Assembly: GCA_029641185.1 (NCBI GenBank) | Contig: JAPWGK010000019.1 | Span: forward strand, 806,001 to 870,000 | Direction: 5' to 3' | Source: Pseudofabraea citricarpa | Lineage: Eukaryota; Ascomycota; Leotiomycetes; Helotiales; Dermateaceae | DNA length: 64,000 bases | Shown: one piece after another, positions 11,015-22,829 of the stretch | How the letters are laid out: each line of letters opens with the position of its first letter | Numbering within the stretch: the first letter of the stretch is position 1 | The notes under the pieces: model-generated | Told to the model about the DNA's origin: nothing | The model's database searches: none | What the model saw: the letters and a program-made list of their open reading frames with translations, nothing else | Made by a program: the position numbers and the translations under genes

Positions 11015-14000
11015 ATGAAAGCCATGCGGTTTACAGGAACTTTTGTGCTTCTAGCAGTTGTTATCTTGGGAATTGGTGTTGCTGTAGCACAAGATGCCCC
11101 TGCCGAGAATCCATATACATGGCAAGTACTTTGTAAACCTGACCTGGATGGTATGCTAATGTGTGCTCTTAAGCTCACCAACTAGTCCTTGCAAGATTGG
11201 TTGCTGTGGAAAGAACAATGTCTGTGGAATGGGACCTGACTACTGTTCTGCCGAGAACTGCATCAGCACATGCAATGCCAAAAGTGATTGTGATCCCGGC
11301 TGGGGAGCTCAATGGTCTGCTCATGAAAAGTGCCCTTTGAACGTTTGCTGCAGGTAGGAAAGAAGGTACTGGATGTACTATAAAATCCCGTTGCTAAGCT
11401 TTTCATAGCAAGTTTGGATTCTGCGGCACCACAAAGGACTTTTGCGGAGATGAAAAGGTGAAATCTCCTTCGTGTGCGATCTCGTCGAAAACGGCATCTC
11501 AAAAAGTAATTGGTTACTATGAAGCATGGGCTCCAACAAGAGCTTGTAATGGGAGTATGAATTTCCGCACACATAGTTTAGATCGGGTTGCTAAAACTCT
11601 CAGTGTATCCGGAAAGCTTGCCAATTCGCGGCTATACCCACCTGAACTTCGCCTTCGCTTTCATTGACCCCAATACATATGCTTTGGCTCCAATGTCAGA
11701 GGGAGACCCAGCTCTATACAAACGGTTCACGGGGTTGAAAGATGCATACCCAGGGCTCGAAACATGGGTACGGAGACATTCCTGATACAAATCTTGCCGT
11801 TATAAATTTACTAATATCTGGAATGTTAGATTTCAGTCGGTGGTTGGACAATGAACGATCCGGAACAACCCACAGCTTCAACCTTCTCGAAACTTGCTGC
11901 GTCTGCAGACGCGCAGTCAAAGTTTTTCAAGTCGCTTGTGAATTTCATGTCAACATATGGGTTTGACGGAGTTGATATTGATTGGTATTTCAGCATCATC
12001 CCAATTTTGTAAGCCTAGAAGCATTAACGTATGAAACCAATAGGGAATATCCGGTAGCTCCTGAAAGGTCGGGCCAACCCGCAGACCTTGCCAATTACGT
12101 ATCTTTCCTTCGGAATCTGAAAAATGCTTTGGGTTCAGGAGGTCACAAGTATGGTCTGACATTGACGTTGCCGTCTTCATTCTGGTACCTACAAAACTTT
12201 GATATCAAAGCCATTTCGAACATTGTCGACTGGCTGAATATAATGAGTTATGATTTACACGGCATGTTTAGATCCCTCAATCCATCTGAGAACTTTATCT
12301 GACTTTCCAATTAGGGACCTGGGATAGCACGTCACCCTGGATTGGAGCGATCGTCAATGCACACACGAACCTGACAGAAATCGATCAAACCCTCGATCTG
12401 ATGTGGCGCAACGACATCCGTCCAGAAAAGATCGTGTTGGGAATCGGTTTCTACGGGCGCAGCTTCACGCTCGTTGATCCATCATGTACAAAGGCCGGGT
12501 GTCCTTTTAGTGAGGGAGGTGCACCGGGGGCGTGTTCAGCGTCTGCAGGTAATTCTCCACCCCCTCGCTTAACTTCTGTGTTTGTTTCTCTTTTTACTGA
12601 TCTCTGATACCACACAGGAACTTTGATGTATTCTGAGATTGAGACGATCGTAGATGAGGGAGGCAAATTGACTATTGATAAGGATTCGGGATCTGCTATT
12701 GTGACATGGTGAAATATCCACACCGGCAATCAAATGGAACCACGTGCTGATGGATTTGCAGGGGTGGGAATCAATGGGTCTCTTATGACAACACTGAGAC
12801 ATTGAAGTCGAAGATGGATTTTGCCAATGGGAAATGCTTAGGCGGGGTTATGGTAGTTATTCCCCTCAAGCAGTAGGCTCTGGTTCGCTAACCAAAGACA
12901 ACAGGTCTGGGCTGCTTCAACCGATGATTCCAAAGGAACAGCTATTCAAGCACTGAATAAAGCGGCTGGAAGGGATTACACGAATACTCTGGCTTTGGCA
13001 GCAAGGTCCAATGAGAAGATCAGTTCTTGTGTGAGTATTCCAGGGTGATAGCCCACTCGTGCACAATCACTAGCTTACTATGTGTCCAGGTTTGGGGAGC
13101 ATGCAATGAAAATTGCGAATCAGGATACTCCCCTGCTTCATCTAGCAGTGGCAAAACAGGAGCTTTTGCTGGCATCTTTAATGGGTGCCCGAGTGGCCAA
13201 GAGCGAAAATATTGTTGTCCTACTGGAAGTAGGTTTCCACTTCTGCACCACAACCGAAAATGTCTAACGGCTCTAGATGTACCCAAATGCGAATGGAAAG
13301 GTTGGGGGTAAGTTCACTATTACTTTGATACATCAAACACAGCTAATGAACATTTGTAGCTTTTGTTCTCCCAGCTGTAGCAGTAAACAGATCGAGGTCA
13401 CCTCGAGTACTTCAGCAGAAGGCACCAGTAAGCGATCCGAAAATACAAATTTTGATATACTTGCAATTAACTTTCCGTAGCCTGCTGGACGGGTCACAGA
13501 ATTCTCTGTTGCGACAAAAACGAGGCCGACAAAGATATTGGCCAGTGCAGTAAGCCCTCTGTTCCTTGATCCTGTGCAAATATTCCGCCATGTACTGACG
13601 ACGGCAAAGGATGGTCGGGCAGCGCCCCATTCTGTGTGTGGGAAGGCATATTCTTCAACCCACTTTTCTTCTGGGACTCGGCGTCGTGCCCGAGCGATTA
13701 CCACAACAAGCAAACGACAGGCAAGTACGGAGCTGGCGGGGAGCAGCCTTGCAACTACAATTCTGGGTGGAAGTCTTTCTGCTGCAACGACAACAGTAAG
13801 TCCCACACTTCTCGTTGATACCAGTAATGCAGGGAACTGCAGCGCTCACTCTCCATCTCACTTATTCCTTTTCGCTAAATTCTGATAGATCCCTACGCAA
13901 GCCGTAATTGCAAATGGCGCCAAGGCAGAGATCAAATCTGGTCAGAATGGGCCAGTTCCTTCTTGGCATTTGGTATCCTGCACAACCAGCTAGGACAAGA

Positions 14001-15686
14001 CTGCAAAGGAGAGTGTGTAGATGGGCAAGTCCCAATTGCGACGTAAGGATTGAATTCCGTCCGCATAGCTGCAAGGACGCAATTGACAAGCACACAGGGA
14101 TGGAACCAACTGCCAGAGCGGAACGTACTCGTACTACTGCTGCGACAACCCCAACTCGCCATCGGTAAGTCAAGCCCCAAGAAATCCAAACGAGGAAAGG
14201 CGGGTTCTGATCCAGCCCTCCAGCTTCCCGCTCCAGGCGTCGTGAACCGCTGTCCGCGCGCCAGCAGTTTCCCAAGCGTGAACACCGACGGCCAGTGCCC
14301 CATCTCGCTAAGGACGCGAAGCAGCGATATCGTGGACCGAGAAGCGTACTGGCGGGTGAACGCGAGCATAGAAACGACAAGCCTGTCGCTCGTCTCCCGA
14401 GGCGTGATCGAGAAGCGAGCAGGTCAAGATTTAGGCGAGGCGTTAGTCCTCTGTTTCGGGCAGGCCCGTGTCGATTTATTCCCCCAGACGTATCCCGGCC
14501 AGACGGTCCTCAAGAATGCTGGGAGATCTTTCATCGGCGTGGCTAACTTGGTCGGCTGTGGTGTTGTCGGGCTTGCCAGTTATGCCAGCGCTCAGATCGG
14601 GGAGACGTACGTCACGGAACATGTTCTGGAGAAGCAGATGGTTAGGGATGCTATCCAGGCTATGTTGAATGGGAAAGATCTCGTAGGGAACGCACTTACT
14701 GCAGGGGCTGTACAGTTCCAGGGCGTTTTCGATGCTACCGGGGTGAGACTTTTACTCTTCTTTGTAAATTTGCTTCGTCATGCTGACAAAATGCTGCGGC
14801 GTAGATTTTTATCAATGGCCAGTGGAATGCCGCGTTTGGAAATAATCCTATGGACTCTATCTTTGGCGCTCTGGGACATACTTCCGGCCCTGGTATTCTA
14901 GCAGATATCACCAACCTGCAAATATTTGATTCGAAGCTCAACAACATGAAAGCTTTAGTAAGTTCTTGTACCCACTCCTTTTTCATGAAGCACAATATAT
15001 CTAATATTGCTATGTAGATGATAGCGGGCTCCAACGTTATCTCCACCACAGCCTGGAATGCAAAGGGTCTAATGGATAAAGTTGCTTTCCTCTCTGATTA
15101 CATCGAGTAAGCTTCAGCGGCCTCATCATACGGCAAACCTTACTGACCCTGTTCAGCATGTTCAACTACTTCAGATACTCCGGGGTACCAACATCATTCC
15201 AGACAACCTTCCGGGCTGTCCGAGCCCTATTGTAAGTGATAGCCATATGCCGAATCACCGCCATCATTGTGAGACTGACATTGATTCAGCAATGCATTTA
15301 GCACCCTGGTGCAGAACAATCTAGGAATCACGTACGATTTCGGAGGAGGCAAGTCTTCTCTTCATGCCTAGTTTCAAAGCAGAGGTAAAAATGGTTACTA
15401 ACTCAGCAATTCAGCATGGGAGCAGATTATCCGAGCTCAGCTAACAGAGGTGTCGCGGATCGCGAGGGTTAACTTCATAGCCCTGCTCACCCAGCTGACG
15501 AATGATTTCAACAACCCTCTCTGTAGGATCACCCTTTCACTAACATCTGACTATTTCTATGGCTGACTTGTCAAAGTAACCGCTCTACTCATGCCCAACG
15601 ATATCACCGCAGGGCGGGCTGCGTTGACCAACTTTGCGGCGAATGCTGGGACTTTGATTGCGCTTGATAACAATGCATTGACATAG
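11015..15686 (+). CDS. Killer-toxin-like subgroup C GH18 chitinase with CBM18 modules
   Basis: A 24-exon model of 1108 residues in which every junction keeps phase. Exon ends include 11121, 11353, 11554, 11767, 11984, 12261, 12548, 12708, 12852, 13030, 13228, 13307, 13427, 13549, 13795, 14042, 14164, 14742, 14957, 15106, 15231, 15348 and 15522. A signal peptide (about 1-24) is followed by Cys-rich hevein-type chitin-binding modules (about 36-106). Next is the GH18 barrel starting VIGYYEAW with the active-site motif DGVDIDWEYP; the catalytic Glu is about residue 248. A long Cys-rich region and the C-terminal domain typical of chitinases related to the alpha subunit of the Kluyveromyces killer toxin follow. 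No gamma-type toxin subunit is seen here. Likely roles are fungal antagonism or wall turnover. Introns 1, 6 and 22 have GC donors. Confidence 0.93.
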
Positions 15687-16369
15687 TATGAAGAAGTCAA
15701 TCGGTGGCTCCTTTGGTATATAGGACACTTATATAAAAGATATCTAAATCATTAACTAGCATGAACCCTTGGTGGCTTTAGATTCTTCGGTGTTTACTCT
15801 ACATTTTTCGACGCTAGAGTGCTCATAAATACTCATGTAGTATTTACGCATTTAACTAATTTCTACATACAAGACGATTTAGCATCGTAAGATCTACTTT
15901 TACAAAGCTGTCTACTACCTAAGTATAAGTAGCAAGAGTATAAAGAAGTATCTTCGGGTTTACACGAAAGACAAGGCACTTTGTCTGTTGTGCCTAAGTC
16001 AGCAAAATCGTTTGGCTGTAGCCGGGTTTAAATGACGTCAAAACAGTGGATGCAGTGGAGTTCTTCTCGGCTTGATGACTTGAGGTTCAAGAGCTGGTAC
16101 TAATTTTATTACAACTCGAGTCACATTATTGATTGAATCAAGTAATAATCGCGTCAATAACAATCAATTTTACTCCTTAACTCTCCTTTCCCGGACGATA
16201 AACTGTCTCTGCTTTATCACAAAATCATCTTTACAGCATTTCAAGTTGGTAACCCATCCTTTGTTTGACTCGAACATAGAATTCAAGTCATCTCTGTGAC
16301 GATAAATAATCCTCTGAAAATTAGGTAGCAAAGAAACCCATAATTGACCCCCCAGGAACCAGGGAATTA
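15687..16369. other. Intergenic between convergent genes
   Basis: AT-rich 3' flank shared by the chitinase (+) and the next gene (-). No gene was recognised. Confidence 0.4.
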
Positions 16370-17645
16370 TTATGTCAACTTGCCGACCAGGCCCGTAGCA
16401 AACCAAACCTCATCTTCCTTGCACTCAGCAATCAACTCCACCGGCGCGATAATTTGACTTCCAATTAAAGGAAACAAGTCTTTCACTATTGCCTCAACCG
16501 CAACGTTGAAATATACTGGGATTCCACTGTCCTCGTCATGCTCGCTTCGCTCGCTAAAAAGTGGCCGGATAGCCTGTAGATATGGGGCTCCCGGTCGTGC
16601 TGGGGTCCGATTTTCCAGAGGGAGAGGGGCCTCAATAAGACTGCGCAGTGCATCACTGTTCACGTTGAGACACAATGTCTGCTTAGTTCCAGAAGGCGGA
16701 GAATTCGTGGTGACATGTGCACCGTATTCTCTGTTTTGGTTAGTTAACAATTTTGAAAATATGGATCGTCTACCTTCACAAGCCACAGTATGATTTCTAG
16801 AAAAAAGTAAAAAAAATGAGACACCCACCTTGCGACTTGCTCGGATGACTGTCCAGCTAAAGATTGACCCTCCTCCCATGAAATGGCGAACAGGTCCTTA
16901 GCTTCTGCTACACCAGGAAGGTCAATGTATGGGCTGAACTGTGCTTCAATGAGTTTAAAGAACCTCCGATGGTACTCTGCCCATTCAGTACTGGTACACA
17001 TGGCAGTGCGGTAGACTACAAACCCCCAAGGCTTGGAGGGATAATATTTAGATAGCACTTCCATGAAAGGTGGTGGGGGAGCAGGTTCTGATGCTACAGG
17101 ATATTGTTAGCATTTCTCAACATTCCTTTTTTGTACTTGGGGCTTTAGAATTAGCGCACAATGATATTCTCAATGGTGTAAGAGTCCTCAAGGAAGCAAC
17201 AATTATAAAATAATGGCGGACCAACAGAGAGAGAAGACACAGGATACGAAAGAAAACGATGAGCTGTAAATTCCGACTGTACTTACCAGGCTCAGGATTG
17301 GCAGCCTCCCTCTCATTCTGTACCAGAACATTGAGGTATGTGTTCCATCCTGCAGCACCCAAGACCTCCTTGACGCCCTCTGATAGTTTTCGGAATTCCT
17401 AAGCCACCAGAAGTATAAGCTGCAGTGTCCACGACGTGAAAGCAGGTATCTCATGGCCATTCAGACCGATATACAAAGCTGCATCGAAAGAAAGCGAGAC
17501 ACCAATGAACAATAGATGGAGAGACAGCAGCAGGTCTTACCTCAGTGGGTAATGCCGTGAGATCAGAGCTCGGAGCTGATTGTAATCTCTCGCGATCCCA
17601 TCCTGGAGGATAGTATGCGCTTTCGACGTGTACTTTCTGAGGCAT
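16370..17645 (-). CDS. Conserved-type fungal protein of unknown function
   Basis: Four exons, 17541-17645, 17287-17398, 16829-17093 and 16370-16730, give 280 residues in consistent phase. Recognisable stretches are GWNTYLNVLVQNERE, KPWGFVVYRT with TEWAEYHRRFF, and a C-terminal region with a Pro/Arg-rich linker. I do not recognise a domain; proteins with the KPWGFVVYRT stretch are common in filamentous fungi. Intron 1 (142 nt, 17399-17540) is odd. It contains a peptide-like frame reading LYIGLNGHEIPAF and more, which runs up to the acceptor but is out of phase with exon 1 and ends in a TAG. It may be a decayed piece of coding sequence. No signal peptide was seen. Confidence 0.65.
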
Positions 17646-20159
17646 TGCACCGAGATGATCCAGTGCCCTTCTTCCGCACGAGGGCCAATATCGAGGGGTC
17701 AAGCTAGGTGATGGAGACGGAAGGATCTCCGGAGTCTGGAGACGAGAAGGGGAAATTATTGAGCGAGGGAGGAAGAAATGTAAGCAAGGGCAGGTGCCGT
17801 CGCTGGACTTTAAGCGAAGTCAAACAGGCGCTAAAGCACCCCCCGCTCTTCGTCTTGCTGTCAGATCTTCGATATAGCCAAGTCACTCATAGGTTGTCGA
17901 AATAGAGAGCAATCTGCTTGTCATATATGGGATCAAAGAAGAGGGCTTTGCTTAGACCGGAGCAAGACTGAGAGCAAGAGCAAGCCTTGAGCATGAAATA
18001 GTCAAAGGCCCAGCTTGTACGGTCTCTAAGCGTCTGATCATTAGTTCAATTGGTTCTGCTGCTACAAGAAGAAGTTGCATCAGCATGTCCTGGTTACAAA
18101 ACATGTATCACGAGAAGAGATGCAAGAGTGTTGTAGGTCACGGTAGTGTTTGTAGAATATTAATCTTCATAGATTAAACAAGGAGGCAAGACGGCTGGTT
18201 GCTAGAGGTGGATCGTCTAGCTCGGGTCAGAAAAGCTAGATCTGAGGTCGGTGTAGCTGTAGAGAGAAAGAATCGCTTGAAGATGATCATTCCACAAGTA
18301 TCGTGGGAGTAATGATATTGCAGTAAGTCGTGATGATTAAGCAAGGAGCTTCAGCTCCGACGCAGGCTGGCGATCGAGATCCGGATCTCAGCACTCCTGC
18401 ATACACATTCCCCAGCTAGTCTTAGCATTTAGCATTAACGTGAACTAAAACAGATGCTAGGACCGATCTCCAAGATTTCATGACTATACCAAGATCCTAT
18501 CAAATTATACAGTTTATCAACCTCGAAAAAAAGAAAAAGAAAAAGTTGTTTCCTCTCCAACCTCCCGCCTGAATAATGTCGCGGCAATACCCCGCAGCTG
18601 TGGGGTCTGGGCCGTTCGCCTCGTCGGGATCTGAGATCTCTTTCGGGCAGATAAACGCACGATGTGGCTGCCATTGGACTACAGTAAGCATATGAGGTCC
18701 TTGGGTTTCTCAAAGCGATTTAACCTAGCAAGAGCCTAGTCTCCGAAAATTACTCCGTCGAAGAACCCTATGATAATAGGTGAGTTGCTGCTTCTCGTTC
18801 TCTTGGGATACTAGCGATCTGAACTTATCCACCGCAAATGGTCATCGTCGGTAGAATGTTCACCCATACATCAGGTGATCTTGTATGGTTTGTTCACTTT
18901 CTGGTAAAACCAATCTTTCCTGTAGATACCGTACAATAAAGTAATGGGAGGTGTATCGACAAGTATATACTTCATACTTGAAGTACCAACAATCTTACTG
19001 CACAAAAAGGTTGCCTCTCATCCAAACTTTAAAACCACAAAAACACCTCAATCCCAAATCTTTTGATCAACATCTAAGTTCCAAGGCTGAGCAGCTGCTT
19101 CTACAAATCTCTCGGCACCTTCTAAGAATTCCAAGCCCTCAATCCACATTCCCGCCTGATTGAAGGACCTCTTATAGATTATCAGAAGCTTCCCTATCTC
19201 TCTTCACACCCTAAGATTTTCTTCTCTTCTCCTTTCGTTAAAAGCCAAGTAGTACAAGCGTCCAAACAGGAAAACACCCCGAGATCTGCTCCATCCATCT
19301 ATGCATCCATCCATCTCACGATCCAATCTCCCCACATAACACAAACCCAACGCTCCGCCTCATTCAACATCATACATCCCATCCCCATCTTATCCAATCT
19401 TCTTATCCATCCATGCCAACAAAAAAAGTCAACAACAACAATATCCCAGCCACACCAAGAAGCGCCAACCGCCAACCGCCACGGGGATAAGCGATACAGT
19501 AGAGTAGTACATCTCAAACACGCAGCACCCTGCACCTGCACCATCCCCTTTCCTAAACTCTATCTATATGCGAGTCCTGAGAACCAAGAGTTTAAAGTTA
19601 AGATTCCGGAGGAGAGATGAGGGGGGAAATCCGTTCCTTCGGAGGATGGATTCCCTCCTGTTTTGTTTTCGAGTTAATTTTGAACATGCGCATGCGTGCA
19701 CAGCCGCTCGTTTGGGAGAGAGGGATCCTTCTCTCACTCACTCTGCATGCGATGAATTAGTCTCTCTTTGCTACATTCTGGAGGGTGAATATCACGCGGA
19801 AGAAGAATATGGTGGGCGAGGCAAACTTTTTGTAAAATTGGGTCTTGTAATCTAATTTCTGGGCTTGGGCTCGATGTCTTATTTTTGCAAAGCCATCAAA
19901 GCCGTATCCTCTTCCTAGATATCTCTCATACAGCATCTCTTAATCTATCGTGCTTTTTGCGCAGGTAATGTATGCCGTGCAATGCCATGCCATGCCATGT
20001 TATCATGAACCCCAAAGAGAAGGAAAATAAAAACGCCGGGAACCCCCATGCATACATACATGCATGCTATGCCGTGCTTTCCTGGAAAAAAGTAATACAA
20101 TGCTGTCCTGCCTCTATCCTGTTCTATCCGTGAGATGGAGGATCAACGCGCGGACGAGA
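17646..20159. other. Long intergenic region, no gene recognised
   Basis: About 2.5 kb with only short, low-quality open frames on both strands. Features seen are an A/G run near 18520-18545, CATCC-rich tracts around 19290-19400, and CATGC/CATGCC repeats near 19980-20075. No tRNA-like cloverleaf with a recognisable B box was found by eye. Confidence 0.5.
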
Positions 20160-21271
20160 TCAGACGTCTTGACGCAAGATGCTCTTCTCGTCCTTGTGGT
20201 TCAACCAGACATACTCGACACATCGCGGGTCCGTCTTGCCACTACCCATGGTAACAGCCATGAGGTTAACCTCGAGCCAACTGGGGCGCATGCCGAAGCT
20301 CTCGAGGCGCTCCCACCACTTGGTGAAGCGCGGGAAGTTGACGTGCTGGTCGTCGACGAGGTGGAGCTCGATCATGACCTGGCCGACGGGCATGACGCCC
20401 GAGGACTGGCAGCTGTCCATAAAGGCGTCGAGGGCCGTGTACTCGGAGCCCTCGATGTCGATCTTCAGGATGTCGATGTACGAGTGGTTGTTCTGCTCCA
20501 TGAGGGTGCGCAGCGTGTGGAACTGCACGTTCGGCTGCTTCAGCTCGTCTTTCTCGCCCAGGCCGAACTTCTTGAAGTGCGCCCGGCTCTTGTGCGCGGG
20601 TGACAACTGGGGCCCGAAGGAATCCACCGAGAAGTCGTACGCGTAGATCTGTGCCGAAGGAATACGTGACAGCATCTCAGCTTCAAACGTACTCTCATCG
20701 TTGACTCCGAAACTGTAGATGACGGTCTCTTTGCCTTTGCTCTCTTCTTTGCTCGCTGCAGCTGGCAGAGCAGGTCTTGCTTCGTAGAGAGACATACCAC
20801 AGACCCACTTGCCTCCGTCACCTAATCTACCCACGCGCTGGAAATCGTGGGGACAGGTATACGTGGCTGGAAAGAAATCCCATAGAGTGTAGGGGGTTCG
20901 GCCAAAATCCTCTAGTCTTTGGGCTGGGAAGAAAGGGATATTGGGGTGTTGGGGGTTTCGCTGGGCCATGGCATGGCGTTGTGTGACGCTGGATCTCCAT
21001 GATGCGTCAGATCGCTCCATGCGCTGCACTGCTGTCAAACCGACAGCCTTGACTGCTGTTTCTGGTCTTTCTGGTGTTGCTGGAGTCGGTGGCGTTACGC
21101 TTTGTTGCCGTGTGCTCGTTTGAGGTATCAAATCTTGTGTTTGATGGAAGACCACGACAATGAAGAAGATGAAGGCCACCCAGAACCAAAGGCCGCATAC
21201 TATTTGACATGTTAGATCTATTGACAGATGATCAATTCAAGAGACTTACCTTGTGCTACTCGGATAGCCAT
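20160..21271 (-). CDS. Membrane-anchored methyltransferase-like protein (FkbM/METTL24 type)
   Basis: Two exons, 21250-21271 and 20160-21199, give 353 residues. The tiny first exon (MAIRVAQ) runs into a hydrophobic segment (about 8-27, WFWVAFIFFIVVVF), predicting a type II anchor in the secretory pathway. A Pro/Thr/Arg-rich stem follows, then a catalytic region. In it IYSFGVNDESTFE resembles the SAM-binding start, YAYDFSVDSFGP holds the acidic residue after strand 2, and DILKIDIEGSEY is the strongly conserved FkbM/METTL24 signature. The C-terminus contains the CVEYVWLN motif usual in these proteins. The acceptor substrate is unknown. GC content is higher than in the flanking spacers. Confidence 0.85.
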
Positions 21272-22829
21272 GTTGAAGGGAATGTGCTGAGGATATTGGA
21301 ATATCGAGATATTAATTAAGAAATCCTCAGAACCGGTCTATGTGAGGAGGACGTGCAAGAGAGAACAGAAACAACGATCAACGTTCTCGCAAAAGGAAGT
21401 CCAGCTTAAGAAATGAAGTCTTCAGTTGATGATGACCTGGGCATGGAAAAGAGAGGGAAGGCGAGAGGAACAACTTTAAGAGAGAAAGCATCAGACCACG
21501 ATAAAGCTAGCCGCACCGGATAACCTGGGAGCAGGGCCCTCTCCAAACAGAAACCCCCATATTTGCTTTCCGCTCATCCTCGTTGATCGTGTAGATCATC
21601 TTGGCTGTAGCTTGTTGGCGTGTCTCAGATGTCGTTCATTCATGGGCCAAGCCTTCAGGGCCTCAGCGGTTAAGAAGACCAGACGAAAGAATTGTATGAG
21701 CCTGCAGCCGCCCGGGACGGAGGATGTATCAGTGGCTCCCAGCATCCGCCGTGGGAGTTGGTGTGGGAAGGGTATTGCGAGGTGGTCAAGCTGAAGAGCA
21801 GAGCCTCCTCTCTCGTGTTGGACAGTTCACCAGGTTGGGGGCCGCGGCTTAGCTAACAGCTAACAGCTACCAACAACCCACGCACCCACAGTGACATTAT
21901 TGTGTGGGTGAGGGCGAGTGTGACTTTGTCTAGCTGAGACGCTGCGCAGTGTGATGGATGGATGATTTACTGACTCGGTCCCAAGACGTTGATATAGAAG
22001 TTGGCGTTTGTTTCAAGCTGGCGTTTGAAGCAGCTAAGCGACTTCTCGAAGCCCACAGCGCCAAGCGGATCGTCAATACTTGAAGCAGCATGGTTGTTCC
22101 CCCTACACTGCCTCGAGACTGCCTACCTACTGTACAGCACAGCACACCTCCCAAGTCCCTACACTCCCTTGGGATATCTGATGGCTTCGAAGTCGCAGGA
22201 ACTATGGGGACAGGGACAGTACGGTTAAACCTTCACTTCGTATTCCCAGCCACCCACAGCCGATGTCAGCCGGGCGGCAGCTTCTCCTATTTGCTGCACA
22301 TCAGACGCTGGCCCCCGAGAGACCCAGTAGTTGGGAGTAGAGGATTGCTTAGAAGAGATCGAATTGCTACAAACATTGTGCCGTCCGTCCATACAAGATC
22401 CCGGGATTCAATGCTTCATGCTACTGTAAAAAGCGGCCCGCAGGCAATGTGCTGAAGCGAAAAAGTGGGTAAATACAAAGATCCTGCACCGTACATTGTG
22501 CTAGGCTTCGCAAAAACAGACAGACACCAGGCAATGCAAATGCTTCCTCCCATCGCTAGCATAAAAAGAAAAGGTGATGTTGGATATGCCAAATCATCAC
22601 GGCCCGCCTCGCTCAAATAGCAGATCCCTCATAGTTCTGTTCCACGCTATGTAATCCCAATACTCTGCGCCCTTTCTATCCCCGTGAGAGGTAGAATCCA
22701 CGTATCCAGCAACTTTCTTGTTACATTGTCGTTTTCGTAATTTTCATAATAGCAATCATAAACTCCAGTAATATCTCGCCGTCCCGTGTCACAAAAGGTG
22801 AAGCAGGAACCGCAAAGTCGTCATTTCTC
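21272..22829. other. Intergenic, no gene recognised
   Basis: 1.56 kb between two minus-strand genes, with short open frames only. The part next to 21272 is the likely promoter and 5' UTR of the methyltransferase-like gene. Confidence 0.45.

Noticed and set aside
11555..11603. Apparent frameshift in the chitinase before the GYTHLNFAF motif
   Set aside because: A 49-nt intron with GTATGA donor and CTCAG acceptor restores the frame exactly.
16370..17645. Calling the gene a pseudogene because of the frameshift and TAG in 17399-17540
   Set aside because: Splicing out the whole 142 nt gives a complete open frame in phase, so an intact gene is the simpler call; the remnant is listed as a finding.
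17646..20159. Possible tRNA or other RNA gene in the long spacer
   Set aside because: No A/B box pair or cloverleaf could be drawn by eye; a covariance-model scan would be needed to claim one.
20064..20646. Open frames of 155 and 179 codons opposite the methyltransferase-like gene
   Set aside because: Antisense shadows in a GC-rich coding exon.
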